DNA from: Candidatus Blochmannia vicinus
GTDB lineage: Bacteria; Pseudomonadota; Gammaproteobacteria; Enterobacterales; Enterobacteriaceae
Direction of reading: 5' to 3'
Assembly (NCBI GenBank): GCA_030020825.1
Contig: CP125213.1
Location: 248,001 to 312,000 of the forward strand
Length of the DNA stretch: 64,000 nucleotides
This document shows positions 35,254-44,984 of the stretch, in pieces. Position 1 is the first letter of the stretch, and every line of letters starts with the position of its first letter. The position numbers were made by a program, and so were the translations under genes. Below the pieces are notes generated by a model that worked only from the letters and a program-made list of their open reading frames with translations, had not been told where the DNA came from and made no database searches.

Positions 35254-36678
35254 ATGCATATGCAATTAAAAACTCAAATTCTTGTTTTGGGAGCAGGACC
35301 AGGAGGTTATTCTGCAGCTTTTCGTTGTGCTGATTTAGGAATGGATACCACCATAGTAGAACGTTACCCTATTTTAGGTGGAGTATGTCTTAATGTTGGT
35401 TGTATCCCTTCTAAAACATTATTACATATTGCTAAATTAATTGAAACAAAAAAAAATATAGATAAATATGGTATTCTTGCGTCAGCAGAAACAGCTATTG
35501 ATATTGACAAAACACGTTCTTGGAAAGACAAAATTATTACTCAGTTATCAAATAGTTTAAGTACTATGGCAAAAGCACGTAACGTCCAAGTAATTAATGG
35601 AATTGGTAAATTTCTTGATAAGAATACTATTCAAGTTGAAAATAATCAAATGACTTTAGAAATAACATTTAATTATGCTATTATAGCGGCAGGATCTCAT
35701 TCTGTGTCTTTACCATTTGTTCCTAATGATGATCGTATTTGGAATTCAACTGATGCTCTGTCTTTACAATCAATACCTAAGCGTTTGCTAATCGTAGGTT
35801 CTGGGGCTGTAGGATTAGAAATGGCAACAATATATCATGCGTTTGGATCAGAAATTGATATAGTGGAAGTATACAATCAAATTATACCAATTTTAGATGA
35901 AGATATTGTTAATCTTTTTTCTAAAATAATAAGTAGGAATATTAATTTAATTTTAAATACTACAGTAAACGTAATAGAAGCCAAAAAAGATGGCATTTAT
36001 GTTACTATGGAGAATAAACAAACTTCATTAAAAAATATTGAACGTTATGACGTATTATTAGTGGCAATTGGGCGTGTTCCGAATGGAAAAACATTGAATG
36101 TTGAAAACGCAGGAGTCAATGTAGATAAATATGGCTTTATTCCTGTAGATCAACAAATGCGCACTAATATACAACACATTTTTGCTATTGGCGACATTAT
36201 CGGACATCCAATGTTAGCACATAAAAGTATTCATGAAGGACATGTAGCAGCAGAAGTTATTGCTGGTAAAAAACGTTATTTTGATCCAATAATAATTCCG
36301 TCTATTGTATATACCAATCCAGAAATAGCATGGGTTGGTTATACCGAAAAAGATGCACAAGCAAAAAATATAGATTATAAAGCTGCTATTTTCCCTTGGA
36401 TGGCTTCAGGTCGAGCAATTACTGAGGATTGTAAAGAAGGTATGACTAAATTGATTTTTGATAAAAAAACAAACAGAATTATTGGAGGATCCATTTTAGG
36501 TACGCACGCTAGTGAAATATTAGGAGAGGTTGCATTAGCTATTGAAATGGGGTGTGATGCAGAAGATATTGCTCTGACTATTCATGCTCATCCAACTTTA
36601 TATGAATCAATAGCATCAGCAGCATCTGTTTATAATGGGTCGATTACTGATCTTCCTAATATAAAAATACGCACATAA
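35254..36678 (+). CDS. lpd: dihydrolipoamide dehydrogenase (E3)
   Basis: FAD-dependent disulfide oxidoreductase that reoxidises lipoamide in PDH and other 2-oxoacid complexes. 474 residues, as in E. coli. FAD motif VLGAGPGGYSAAF (11-23), redox pair Cys45/Cys50 (GGVCLNVGCIPSK), NAD motif VGSGAVGLEMA, FAIGDIIGHPMLAHK and the C-terminal active-site HAHPTLYES. Third gene of the PDH operon, followed by a series of hairpins. Confidence 0.98.
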   Translation: MHMQLKTQILVLGAGPGGYSAAFRCADLGMDTTIVERYPILGGVCLNVGCIPSKTLLHIAKLIETKKNIDKYGILASAETAIDIDKTRSWKDKIITQLSNSLSTMAKARNVQVINGIGKFLDKNTIQVENNQMTLEITFNYAIIAAGSHSVSLPFVPNDDRIWNSTDALSLQSIPKRLLIVGSGAVGLEMATIYHAFGSEIDIVEVYNQIIPILDEDIVNLFSKIISRNINLILNTTVNVIEAKKDGIYVTMENKQTSLKNIERYDVLLVAIGRVPNGKTLNVENAGVNVDKYGFIPVDQQMRTNIQHIFAIGDIIGHPMLAHKSIHEGHVAAEVIAGKKRYFDPIIIPSIVYTNPEIAWVGYTEKDAQAKNIDYKAAIFPWMASGRAITEDCKEGMTKLIFDKKTNRIIGGSILGTHASEILGEVALAIEMGCDAEDIALTIHAHPTLYESIASAASVYNGSITDLPNIKIRT

Positions 36679-36832
36679 CAAATTTTATATGATTGTAAAT
36701 AAAGTTTATAAATTAATTAATTTAAAATAATACTACATTAATATATGTTTTATTTAAATTTATAAAGCATATAAGTGTTAATATTTAAAATACTACATAA
36801 TGTTTATAAATTATAATATAATAATTACATTC

Positions 36833-36872
36833 ATTTATATTCTTTGTTTTATAAAGAATATAAATAATTTTT
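36833..36872 (+). terminator. probable lpd/PDH operon terminator
   Basis: Perfect 13-bp arms ATTTATATTCTTT / AAAGAATATAAAT (36833-36845 / 36853-36865), 7-base loop, followed by AATTTTT on the plus strand. It begins 155 bases past the lpd stop and has the form of an AT-rich intrinsic terminator. Confidence 0.55.
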
Positions 36873-36907
36873 AAATATGTAGCAATATATATATTGCTAC
36901 ATATTTA
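36872..36907. repeat. 36-base perfect palindrome behind lpd
   Basis: 18-bp arms with no loop, core GTAGCAATATA and its complement. It directly abuts the U-run of the preceding hairpin. As a gapless palindrome it could also be a dimeric-protein site. Confidence 0.95.
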
Positions 36908-37106
36908 TGTTATTGATATGATATAACTCGTTCGATGACAATAAAAAATTTAAAATAATATTAGTCAATGAAATAGCGTTCATGTATTAAACGTAATAAA
37001 TTATCTATGTAATTGCATACGTTATAGTTATAAAGTATATTCACATTATATTTATTGTTAATTATTTAGGGTATAATGAATTTATGACTATTAATTAATG
37101 ATCATT

Positions 37107-37146
37107 AAAAAGTTAATATTTTATTATTTAAAATATTAACTTTTTT
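37107..37146. terminator. bidirectional terminator-like hairpin between lpd and folK
   Basis: Perfect 17-bp arms (37107-37123 / 37129-37145) with a 5-base loop, starting with A5 and ending with T6, the form of a bidirectional intrinsic terminator for the convergent lpd and folK transcripts. Just upstream, TATAAT occurs in GGGTATAATG near 37070, so a short transcript ending here is also possible. Confidence 0.5.
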
Positions 37147-37937
37147 ATAAAAAATTTTTTTTAACATAAAAACTAGTGATGTAATAATAAGTATTTAACT
37201 AAAAATTAATCTAAAAATATTATGTTGTATGTAAATAAAAATTTAAATAGTAAAACATACTAAATATACTGCCAATATCTTACAATATTAAAATAAATTA
37301 AAAAATCTGACATGTCTACATTTCATATATGTTTTAATCATTAAATCTAATTGATAATAATTAGATATATTTTCAATTCAATATAAATATTAACTATATT
37401 TAAAATCTATTAAGAACAATAACATGCATCATTCATAATTTTAACAATAATATCTATTTTATAGTTTTAAATAAAATATTTAGGAAAAATATTTACTGTA
37501 TAAATTAATAATAATCTTTATTTTATTTATATTAATAATTATTATTATATCTGTGTATTTCTTATCTATGGAAATTTAAAAATAACTATTAAATCAACAG
37601 TATTTTTTATAATTAGTATTATATTTTCTAATAAAATAAAACGATTTATATCTAATAATAGTATAAATACACAGTAATAATTGTTTACTATTTACTGTTT
37701 AATCTGAAATATATTCCACAAAACAATTAGAATATTAACTATATTCTATATAAATATCTAAAAAAAATTAAATTTTTTGATAAATACTTTAAAGTATAAA
37801 AGTTATCAAACTTAACAATAAAAAAAATAATTTAAATTATTAAATATATAGACATAATTTTTGAATATTATTGTAGTATTATTTAATTAAAACTATTAAA
37901 AAATTTAATTTTTTAATTAATGATATGAAGGTTTATT

Positions 37938-38087
37938 ATGATAATATTTTTCAAATCATTACTAATATTAACATGTTTTATAGCAACTATTTTTGTTATT
38001 AATATAATTAATTATTTGTGTAGTATTTATCATCAAAAACTAATATATCTGCATATATTTAAAAAGATAAATATTAATTTATTCTAA
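37938..38087 (+). CDS. possible 49-residue small membrane protein
   Basis: ATG with AAGG 7 bases upstream (GAAGGTTTATTATG). The product begins MIIFFKSLLILTCFIATIFV, a single predicted hydrophobic segment (residues 3-28), followed by a short basic tail with HQK and FKK. I do not recognise a family. AT-rich random sequence readily gives hydrophobic frames, so the ribosome site is the main support. It could also be the start of a decayed gene. Confidence 0.3.
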   Translation: MIIFFKSLLILTCFIATIFVINIINYLCSIYHQKLIYLHIFKKININLF

Positions 38088-38629
38088 ATTATATTGTGAC
38101 TATTCACATATCAAATACTTCTATAGGTACAGAACATATAATACTTATTTTATAATAAGTAATTCATTTATTACTAAAAAGTATATTTTTACAATGAGAA
38201 TGTATTGTCATATTCATATAAAAATATATAAATGATGATATATAGTAATCCGCGCTATTAACAATATACAATCATTATTTGCATCTCAATTACAAATTCT
38301 TTATTGTTTTATGAGAATATCAGTACCTGAAATTTATTTCATTTGTAGAAATTGCTAAAAATTCTAATAACTATTATATAGTTATTAAATATAGTAAAAT
38401 AATTCTGGTATATAATTTTAATTGAGACAATAAAAATAAAATAATAGAGAATTTGTTATGAATCAAATTTTGATGATTAAATCAATATATTCACAATACC
38501 AAATAAATAGATTAATAACTTAAATTACACTGTAAAAAATCAATTGGTTATAGATGTACAATTTATTTTTTTAAAACAAATAATAATTCCCATATCATAG
38601 TTATAATAAATAATAATATTTTAACGATT

Positions 38630-39121
38630 TTATTTTTTCCAGAAATCTAAACCATTTTCAGGAACAGTTCTGGCAATATCTGTTATAATTTTTCCATTAG
38701 GAAAAATTAAACGATTATCTAATTCAATTAATGGATAAATTATAAATTCTCGATTACATATATCGTAATGCGGTATTGTTAATTCAGAAGTATATATATT
38801 ATACTTTCCAAATAATAAAATATCTAAATCTAGTGTGCGTGGCTGCCATAAAGAAGCATTATGTAATCGAATACGTCCTTGTTTTTTTTCAATATATTGA
38901 ATATGACTTAACAATGATTCTGGAGAAAGATTGGTATCTAATATTATTATCGCATTTAGAAAATCAGGCTGATTTTTCTGCCCCAGTGGCCGGCTACAAT
39001 AATAAGATGAAAAAGCAATAAGTTTGGTCATTGGGAGTGTAGAAAGAGACCATACGGCTTTATCAGCTTGTTTTTTAGGATTTAACATATTACTGCCTAG
39101 TCCTATCCAAACACGTTCCAT
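38630..39121 (-). CDS. folK: 6-hydroxymethyl-7,8-dihydropterin pyrophosphokinase (HPPK)
   Basis: Folate pathway step that pyrophosphorylates hydroxymethyldihydropterin before condensation with p-aminobenzoate. 163 residues (E. coli 159). Motifs: WIGLGSNML, SSYYCSRPLGQKNQPDFLNA, RTLDLDILLFG, TIPHYDICNREFIIYPL and PNGK. Standalone; in E. coli it is next to pcnB, which is absent. dksA lies 260 bases upstream on the same strand, preserving part of the E. coli dksA-gluQ-pcnB-folK order. Confidence 0.95.
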   Translation of the reverse strand: MERVWIGLGSNMLNPKKQADKAVWSLSTLPMTKLIAFSSYYCSRPLGQKNQPDFLNAIIILDTNLSPESLLSHIQYIEKKQGRIRLHNASLWQPRTLDLDILLFGKYNIYTSELTIPHYDICNREFIIYPLIELDNRLIFPNGKIITDIARTVPENGLDFWKK

Positions 39122-39330
39122 TTGGTTATATATCCTAACTAATTAACTGTCTAATCACCAATCTTTTGATTTTTATAAAAATTAAAAAATATCATTAAAA
39201 TCAAAATATTTCAAAAATTTTTACATAAATACATTTCTATATATAAAATAATCACAAGATCTTAGTCAAACCAATTATCATAATAAAATTATGTATGAAT
39301 CATTAAAAGATTAATTTTTTAATTATGTCT

Positions 39331-39348
39331 TCATATCATATGATATGA
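39331..39348. repeat. 18-bp perfect palindrome between folK and dksA
   Basis: TCATATCAT / ATGATATGA with no loop, centred in the spacer downstream of dksA and upstream of folK. Shares the ATCATATGAT core with palindromes at 41026-41039 and 60236-60257. Confidence 0.9.
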
Positions 39349-39380
39349 TACTAATAAAGATCGATTGTCACTATAATAAT

Positions 39381-39848
39381 TTATCCGGTCATTTGTTTTT
39401 CTTTAATTTCCTCTAAAGTTTTGCAATCAATACATAAATCTGCTGTTGGTCGAGCTTCTAATCTTCGGATTCCAATTTCTACATCACATGAAGCACAAAA
39501 TCCAAATTCATTTGTATCTATTTTTTTTAAAGTTTTTTCAATTTTTTCAATAAGTTTACGTTCTCTATCTCGATTACGTAATTTAATATTAAATTCTTCT
39601 TCTTGTGCAGCTCTATCTACTGGATCTGGAAAATTAACAGACTCTTGATTTTGTATGCATAATGTAGAAGACCCTAAATCATGTTTAAGTTGATTTTTCC
39701 ATGCTTCAAGGATACGTTTAAAATGTAATAGTTGATCACAACTCATATATTCTTCATTAGGTTTACGTTGATATGGCGTAACTCCAGCAATTATTAAAAC
39801 ATTTAAAGAAGAACACTTGTTACTATGATTTGATGACTTTGTCGGCAT
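39381..39848 (-). CDS. dksA: RNA polymerase-binding transcription factor DksA
   Basis: Binds the RNA polymerase secondary channel and, with ppGpp, tunes rRNA and amino-acid promoters. The start at 39846-39848 (MPTKSSNHSNK) has AGGAG 8 bases upstream and gives 155 residues (E. coli 151); a 12-residue upstream extension lacks support. A coiled-coil tip with FPDPVDRAAQEEEF (the Asp-Asp-Ala tip residues retained), LRNRDRERKLIEKIEKTL, and a C4 zinc finger FGFCASCDVEIGIRRLEARP ... LCIDCKT. Highly conserved. Divergent from coaE, with a large hairpin between. Confidence 0.97.
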   Translation of the reverse strand: MPTKSSNHSNKCSSLNVLIIAGVTPYQRKPNEEYMSCDQLLHFKRILEAWKNQLKHDLGSSTLCIQNQESVNFPDPVDRAAQEEEFNIKLRNRDRERKLIEKIEKTLKKIDTNEFGFCASCDVEIGIRRLEARPTADLCIDCKTLEEIKEKQMTG

Positions 39849-40364
39849 ATAGTTGCTCCTGATTCTATATATATTAAAACTCATATCAATATGCTATAAA
39901 ATTTAATTATTTGAATAAAACCTACTAATATTACAAACATATAACAAATAAAAAATTAAATAAATTAAAAATTATTATTTTATAAAATGTAACAAGCTTT
40001 ATTAAGTAACTTTCTCGTCTTATTATGATACTTGATTATTTTTGAAACGTACACATGATTATAGAATCATATTAAAATATATACAAACCAATTATACTAT
40101 TTACTAAAATAGTATAATTGGTTTGTATATATTTTAATATGATTCTATTGATAACAATAAGTATTGATAATTATTTAAAAAAATGCGCATTGTGTTATAG
40201 TATCATTTAAATGTTAATAACGATATTATGATTTTAATCATAAATAATAATTACATTGTATGTAATGTATTGAATACTTATACTAAAATTGTAATATTAA
40301 TTTTATGATTTTTAAAAACCATATTTTTATAGAAACAAACATTTCTATTAAATAAAAATACATT
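39849..40364. other. divergent promoter region between dksA and coaE
   Basis: No gene. Dominated by the 88-base perfect hairpin at 40061-40148. Smaller dyads: TTATGATT-TT-AATCATAA at 40226-40243 and ATTACAT-TGT-ATGTAAT about 20 bases further on. Promoters for both flanking genes must lie here. Confidence 0.6.
40061..40148. repeat. 88-base perfect hairpin: 42-bp arms, 4-base loop
   Basis: The left arm 40061-40102 (starting ATAGAATCATATTAAAAT) and right arm 40107-40148 are exact reverse complements, separated by ACTA. Each arm contains an outward-pointing TATAAT (minus strand 40091-40096; plus strand 40113-40118). The centre is about 256 bases from the dksA start and 260 from the coaE start. 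Both genes read away from it, so it is not a terminator of either. Confidence 0.98.
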
Positions 40365-40982
40365 ATGTCTTATATTGTTGCGCTAACCGGGGGTATTTGT
40401 TCTGGTAAAAGTGTTGTTGCTAAAAAATTTTCTGATTTATCAGAAAGAGTATCTGTAGTAGATTCTGATTTAATTTCTAGAAAAGTCACACAACCTGGAA
40501 GCATTGCTTTACATATGATAAGAAAATATTTTGGATCAGGTGTATTATTTTCTAACGGTTCATTAAATCGATCCATGTTAAAAAAAATTATTTTTTTTAA
40601 TCTTAAAGATAAAGAATGGCTTGAAAAATTGTTGCATCCAATTATTAGAAAAGAAACTCAAAAAACTATAAATCTATTATTCAATAGATCATATTATGTG
40701 TTATGGGTTATTCCATTGTTAATAGAAAATAATTTACAAAAATTTGCAGATCGAATATTAGTAGTAGATGTCCGTGCCGATATTCAATTGAATCGGATTA
40801 TTGACAGAGACAAAATTAGCAAAAAATACGCTAAAAAAATTTTATTATCACAAACATCTCGTCAACGCAGGCTCGACTATGCTGACGATATTATTTACAA
40901 CAACAAAAATCTGGATGAAATAAACATGGACATCTCTATTCTACATAAATATTATATGAATATAAAAAAAAATAATTACTAA
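40365..40982 (+). CDS. coaE: dephospho-CoA kinase
   Basis: Last step of coenzyme A synthesis, phosphorylating the 3'-OH of dephospho-CoA. 205 residues (E. coli 206). P-loop LTGGICSGKS (an internal Gly of the usual GGIGSGKS is Cys), VVDSDLISRKV, LHPIIRKET, YVLWVIPLLIEN, DRILVVDVRADIQLNRIIDRD and SRQRRLDYADDIIYNN. No neighbour on the same strand; secA follows convergently. Intact. Confidence 0.95.
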   Translation: MSYIVALTGGICSGKSVVAKKFSDLSERVSVVDSDLISRKVTQPGSIALHMIRKYFGSGVLFSNGSLNRSMLKKIIFFNLKDKEWLEKLLHPIIRKETQKTINLLFNRSYYVLWVIPLLIENNLQKFADRILVVDVRADIQLNRIIDRDKISKKYAKKILLSQTSRQRRLDYADDIIYNNKNLDEINMDISILHKYYMNIKKNNY

Positions 40983-41403
40983 AACTACTGTTTTTATTAA
41001 GAAAAATTTCAAAATTATGTTTTATTCATCATATGATGATACCCATTTCACCGTTATAATAACAAATTTACATTAATTATTTTTGTGATCATTTATAATT
41101 ATTTTCATATCTGTGCTTTATACACATACACAATACAACCCATTATTAAAATTACACATAACTAATCTCAGATATAATTAATATTATGGTTCGACAATAA
41201 AAATCATGAATATCTAAAAATATTAATTGATCTAACTTAATAAAAACAAATTCAAGATAAAATAATTATTTTATATTATTTACATTTATAAATATTTATT
41301 TTGTATAATATACAAATTTTATTTTTATTTGAATGAAAATAAAATTTCATTGTCTGTTATAGTAATTAACTTAAAACAATTTCAAATAGTTTATGTATGT
41401 ATA
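40983..41403. other. spacer between convergent coaE and secA
   Basis: No gene seen. A 14-bp palindrome TCATCATATGATGA at 41026-41039 lies 44 bases past the coaE stop. The remaining sequence is A/T-rich, and I see no clear terminator. Confidence 0.5.
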
Positions 41404-44136
41404 TTAATAATACTTATATGTAATTTTACCATGACATTCCTTAAATTTCTTATTGGATCCACAAGGACAAGAATCATTACGACCTACCACTTTATTCTTA
41501 ATTAGTGTATTTGTGTTCCGAAAATAATCTATAGACAATAATTTTCTATTAATTGTTTGTAGATTGGTAGATTGCATATGATTATATTTGTTATTTTCTG
41601 ATGAAATAGATTCTTTTTTATTAAACAATTCCGTCACTAGTTTACTAATTTCACTTATCACTTCATATTTCAAATGATCTAACATTTTAGTAAACATGGC
41701 AAATGATTCTCTTTTATATTCTTGTTTAGGATCTTTTTGTGCATACCCTCTTAAATGAATTCCTTGACGTAAGTAGTCCATTGATGATAAGTGTTCTTTC
41801 CATAGGATATCAAATGTTCTTAACATAATTCCTTTTTCAAAAGAACGCACAATATTTATTCCTATTATTGTTTTGGCATGTTCATATTTTTGGATCATAC
41901 TGTCCAATATACGCTGACGCAATCTTTCTTTTTCTTCATATAATTTAGGATCTAGATCTATCCATTCTACAAGAGGTAATGTTAAATAAAAATCAGCGTT
42001 TAAACATTCTTCTAATTTTATTAAATCATTTTTATCCTCTATGATTTGTAAAGGAATATAAATATTAAATAATTTGTCAATAACATCGCGACGAATATTA
42101 CTTATAATATTATCAATGTCTGACATGTTTAATAATTTATCTCGTTGCTCATAAATAACTCGACGTTGATCGTTGGCTACATCATCATATTCTAATAATT
42201 GTTTTCTAATATCAAAATTGCGATTTTCTACTTTTTTTTGAGCATGAGCAATAGCTTTGGTGATCCATGGATGTTCAATTGCTTCTCCAGATTTCATACC
42301 TAATTTTTTCATCATATTTACTAATCTATCAGAAGCAAAAATTCGTATTAGAGAATCTTCCATTGATAAGTAAAATCTAGAGGAACCAATATCTCCTTGC
42401 CGTCCGGATCGACCGCGTAGTTGATTATCAATGCGACGAGATTCATGCCGTTCAGTACCAATAACATGTAACCCTCCAGATTTTAATACTGTATCATGAC
42501 GTTTTTTCCAATCAGATTTAATTTTTGAAATTTTACATATGCTAGCTGTATTCAGTGCAGCAATTTCTGAGCGACAATTTCCTCCTAACATAATATCAGT
42601 TCCACGGCCAGCCATATTTGTGGCAATAGTTACCGCACCAGGATGTCCTGCTTGAGCTATAATATCTGCTTCTATAGAATGAAACTTAGCATTTAAAACT
42701 TTATGAACAATTCCAGCGTGCTTTAAAGCACGAGAAATAATTTCAGACTTATCAATCGATATAGTTCCTACTAAAACTGGCTGATTACGTTTAATACAAT
42801 CTTTAACATCATTAACAATAGCATCAATTTTTTCGCGTTCCGTCATATAAATTACATCTGGTAAATCATTACGAATCATAGGGCGATTAGTCGGTATAAC
42901 AATAGTATCTAATTTGTAAATAGATTGAAACTCAAATGCTTCGGTATGAGCAGTCCCCGTCATACCAGATAACTTTTCATATAAACGAAAATAATTTTGA
43001 AATGTAATTGAAGCTAACGTTTGATTCTCATTCTGAACTGTTACTCGTTCTTTAGCTTCTATCGCTTGATGTAATCCATCTGACCATCGACGGCCAGGCA
43101 TAACGCGTCCTGTATGTTCATCAATAATCAGTATTTCACCATTTTTAACAAGATAATCCACTTCGCATGAAAATAAAATATGTGCACGAAATGCTGCATT
43201 TACATGATGCATTAAGATAATATTATCTGATGAATATAATGATTCACCTTGATTCATAATACCAGACTTAATTAATAATTGTTCTATCAATACTAATCCT
43301 TGCTCAGTTAATATAACCTGTCTATATTTTTCATCAACTGTGAAATATTCTTCTTTTTGTAAATCATTTATATTTTTTGTATTTTGTTGAATTATATTAA
43401 AGACTAATTCGTTTATTTTTAAATATAATAAAGAAGTATCATCTGATGGGCCAGAAATGACCAATGGAGTACGAGCTTCATCGATCAAAATAGAATCTAC
43501 TTCATCTACTAATGCATAATATAACCCTCGTTGTACCCGTTCTTCTGGAACAAAAACCATATTGTCACGCAAATAATCAAAGCCATATTCATTATTTGTT
43601 CCATAAGTAATATCTGCTGCATACGCGGCGCGTTTCATAGATGTTGACTGTTCCGGTAAATTGACCCCAACGGTTAATCCTAAAAATTCAAATAATGGTC
43701 TATTATTTACTGCATCTCTATGTGCTAAGTAATTATTAACTGTAACGATATGTACTCCTTTACCGATTAGTGCATTCAAATAAGCGGGCAATGTAGCGGT
43801 TAAAGTTTTTCCTTCTCCAGTTTTCATTTCTGCGATACAACGATTGTTTAAAACTATTCCACCCAATAATTGAACATCAAAAAGACGTATATTAAATATT
43901 CTCTTGATAGCTTCGCGTACTACAGCAAACGTTTGTGGTAATAATTCTTCAAATTTTACACCTAACTTAATAGATGCACGAAACTCATTAGTTTTTGATG
44001 CAAGTTGATCATCATTTAACTTTTCCATGTCTTTTTCCATACAATTTATAATATCCACCACTTTTTTCATACGATGTAGTGCACGCTCATTTCTATTTTT
44101 AAAAATTTTAGTAAATAATTTAAATGGTGTTATCAT
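41404..44136 (-). CDS. secA: protein translocase ATPase SecA
   Basis: Motor of the general secretion pathway. 910 residues (E. coli 901). Walker A MKTGEGKTL, DEVDSILIDEARTPLVIS, preprotein cross-linking domain, LSGMTGTAHTEAFEF, MAGRGTDIMLGGN, GTERHESRRIDNQLRGRSGRQGD and the C-terminal zinc motif CPCGSNKKFKECHG used for SecB/lipid contact. The variable linker before the zinc motif is Asn/Ser-rich. The leader gene secM, normally directly upstream, is missing. Confidence 0.98.
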   Translation of the reverse strand: MITPFKLFTKIFKNRNERALHRMKKVVDIINCMEKDMEKLNDDQLASKTNEFRASIKLGVKFEELLPQTFAVVREAIKRIFNIRLFDVQLLGGIVLNNRCIAEMKTGEGKTLTATLPAYLNALIGKGVHIVTVNNYLAHRDAVNNRPLFEFLGLTVGVNLPEQSTSMKRAAYAADITYGTNNEYGFDYLRDNMVFVPEERVQRGLYYALVDEVDSILIDEARTPLVISGPSDDTSLLYLKINELVFNIIQQNTKNINDLQKEEYFTVDEKYRQVILTEQGLVLIEQLLIKSGIMNQGESLYSSDNIILMHHVNAAFRAHILFSCEVDYLVKNGEILIIDEHTGRVMPGRRWSDGLHQAIEAKERVTVQNENQTLASITFQNYFRLYEKLSGMTGTAHTEAFEFQSIYKLDTIVIPTNRPMIRNDLPDVIYMTEREKIDAIVNDVKDCIKRNQPVLVGTISIDKSEIISRALKHAGIVHKVLNAKFHSIEADIIAQAGHPGAVTIATNMAGRGTDIMLGGNCRSEIAALNTASICKISKIKSDWKKRHDTVLKSGGLHVIGTERHESRRIDNQLRGRSGRQGDIGSSRFYLSMEDSLIRIFASDRLVNMMKKLGMKSGEAIEHPWITKAIAHAQKKVENRNFDIRKQLLEYDDVANDQRRVIYEQRDKLLNMSDIDNIISNIRRDVIDKLFNIYIPLQIIEDKNDLIKLEECLNADFYLTLPLVEWIDLDPKLYEEKERLRQRILDSMIQKYEHAKTIIGINIVRSFEKGIMLRTFDILWKEHLSSMDYLRQGIHLRGYAQKDPKQEYKRESFAMFTKMLDHLKYEVISEISKLVTELFNKKESISSENNKYNHMQSTNLQTINRKLLSIDYFRNTNTLIKNKVVGRNDSCPCGSNKKFKECHGKITYKYY

Positions 44137-44984
44137 AATAATTTATATCTCATTATAATGACGGCGGATTATACAAATAATAATGTGACAATATATATTT
44201 TTATTAATGATATATGCTGTATGCACATATATATTTGGCTATCTTAATAACAGTAATTAATTTATATTATTTTACAATCTATTAAAATAGATGTGAATAA
44301 ATTGAACAAAATGTATGCGCAAATACTATAAATCATGTTGATTAACATAAATATGTTTACAAAAAATACTTAAACAATAAAAGCCCATAGATAAGTATAA
44401 ATTTTTATTTACATAAATTTATGTGTTGTATATATGTTCTAAACATATTATATAATGCGACATATAATCAATGATTGATTAATATTTTTGATATTCTGAA
44501 TATAAACTATTTAAATAAAGTTTAAAAATATTTTAAATAGTTACTAACAACTATCAAATTTATCATATACGAATGTATAATATATTTTTTATATGGAAAC
44601 CTATACATTAATTTGATAGCATGAATAATTTTGGTACATACAAATAATAAGAAATAAAATATCAAAAAATATTCGTTTATCTCTGATTTTCATAATGATA
44701 TGAATTTATAAATTAGACATACCATACTCAGATGTTTATATATATTGTCTATCTTATAAGATAAAAATGTTTATTACAGACAAATTTAAATAAATTTTTA
44801 GTACTTTTCATTTAACAAATTAGAAATATATGGCATGTAGTATAACTACATATGTACTAATACATAAAATTTTTTAAATAATTAATCAATAACAATGGAA
44901 TTATTTTAAATAAATTAGATAAATTTATATGTTAAAATTTATGATGACATTATCATTTTTACATTTAAAAATATAAATAGATAT
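44137..44984. other. 848-base spacer between secA and lpxC
   Basis: E. coli secM would be here; no frame resembling it (no arrest-peptide-like FSTPVWIS...) is present. Paired elements: 11-bp arms 44505-44515 / 44532-44542; and a nested pair, outer CTATCAAAT (44551-44559) / ATTTGATAG (44611-44619) enclosing AATGTATA (44572-44579) / TATACATT (44602-44609), which might be a folded secA leader. Confidence 0.55.

Larger units (their letters stand above)
36679..38629. other. 1.95-kb spacer between convergent lpd and folK
   Basis: No conventional gene. It contains three strong hairpins within 470 bases of lpd, one 49-codon ORF with a ribosome site (37938-38087), and a 10-bp repeat pair CTGTGTATTT (37551-37560) with its complement about 105 bases further on. 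In E. coli acnB, speD/E and panB/C/D lie between lpd and folK; no remnant could be recognised by eye. Confidence 0.6.
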
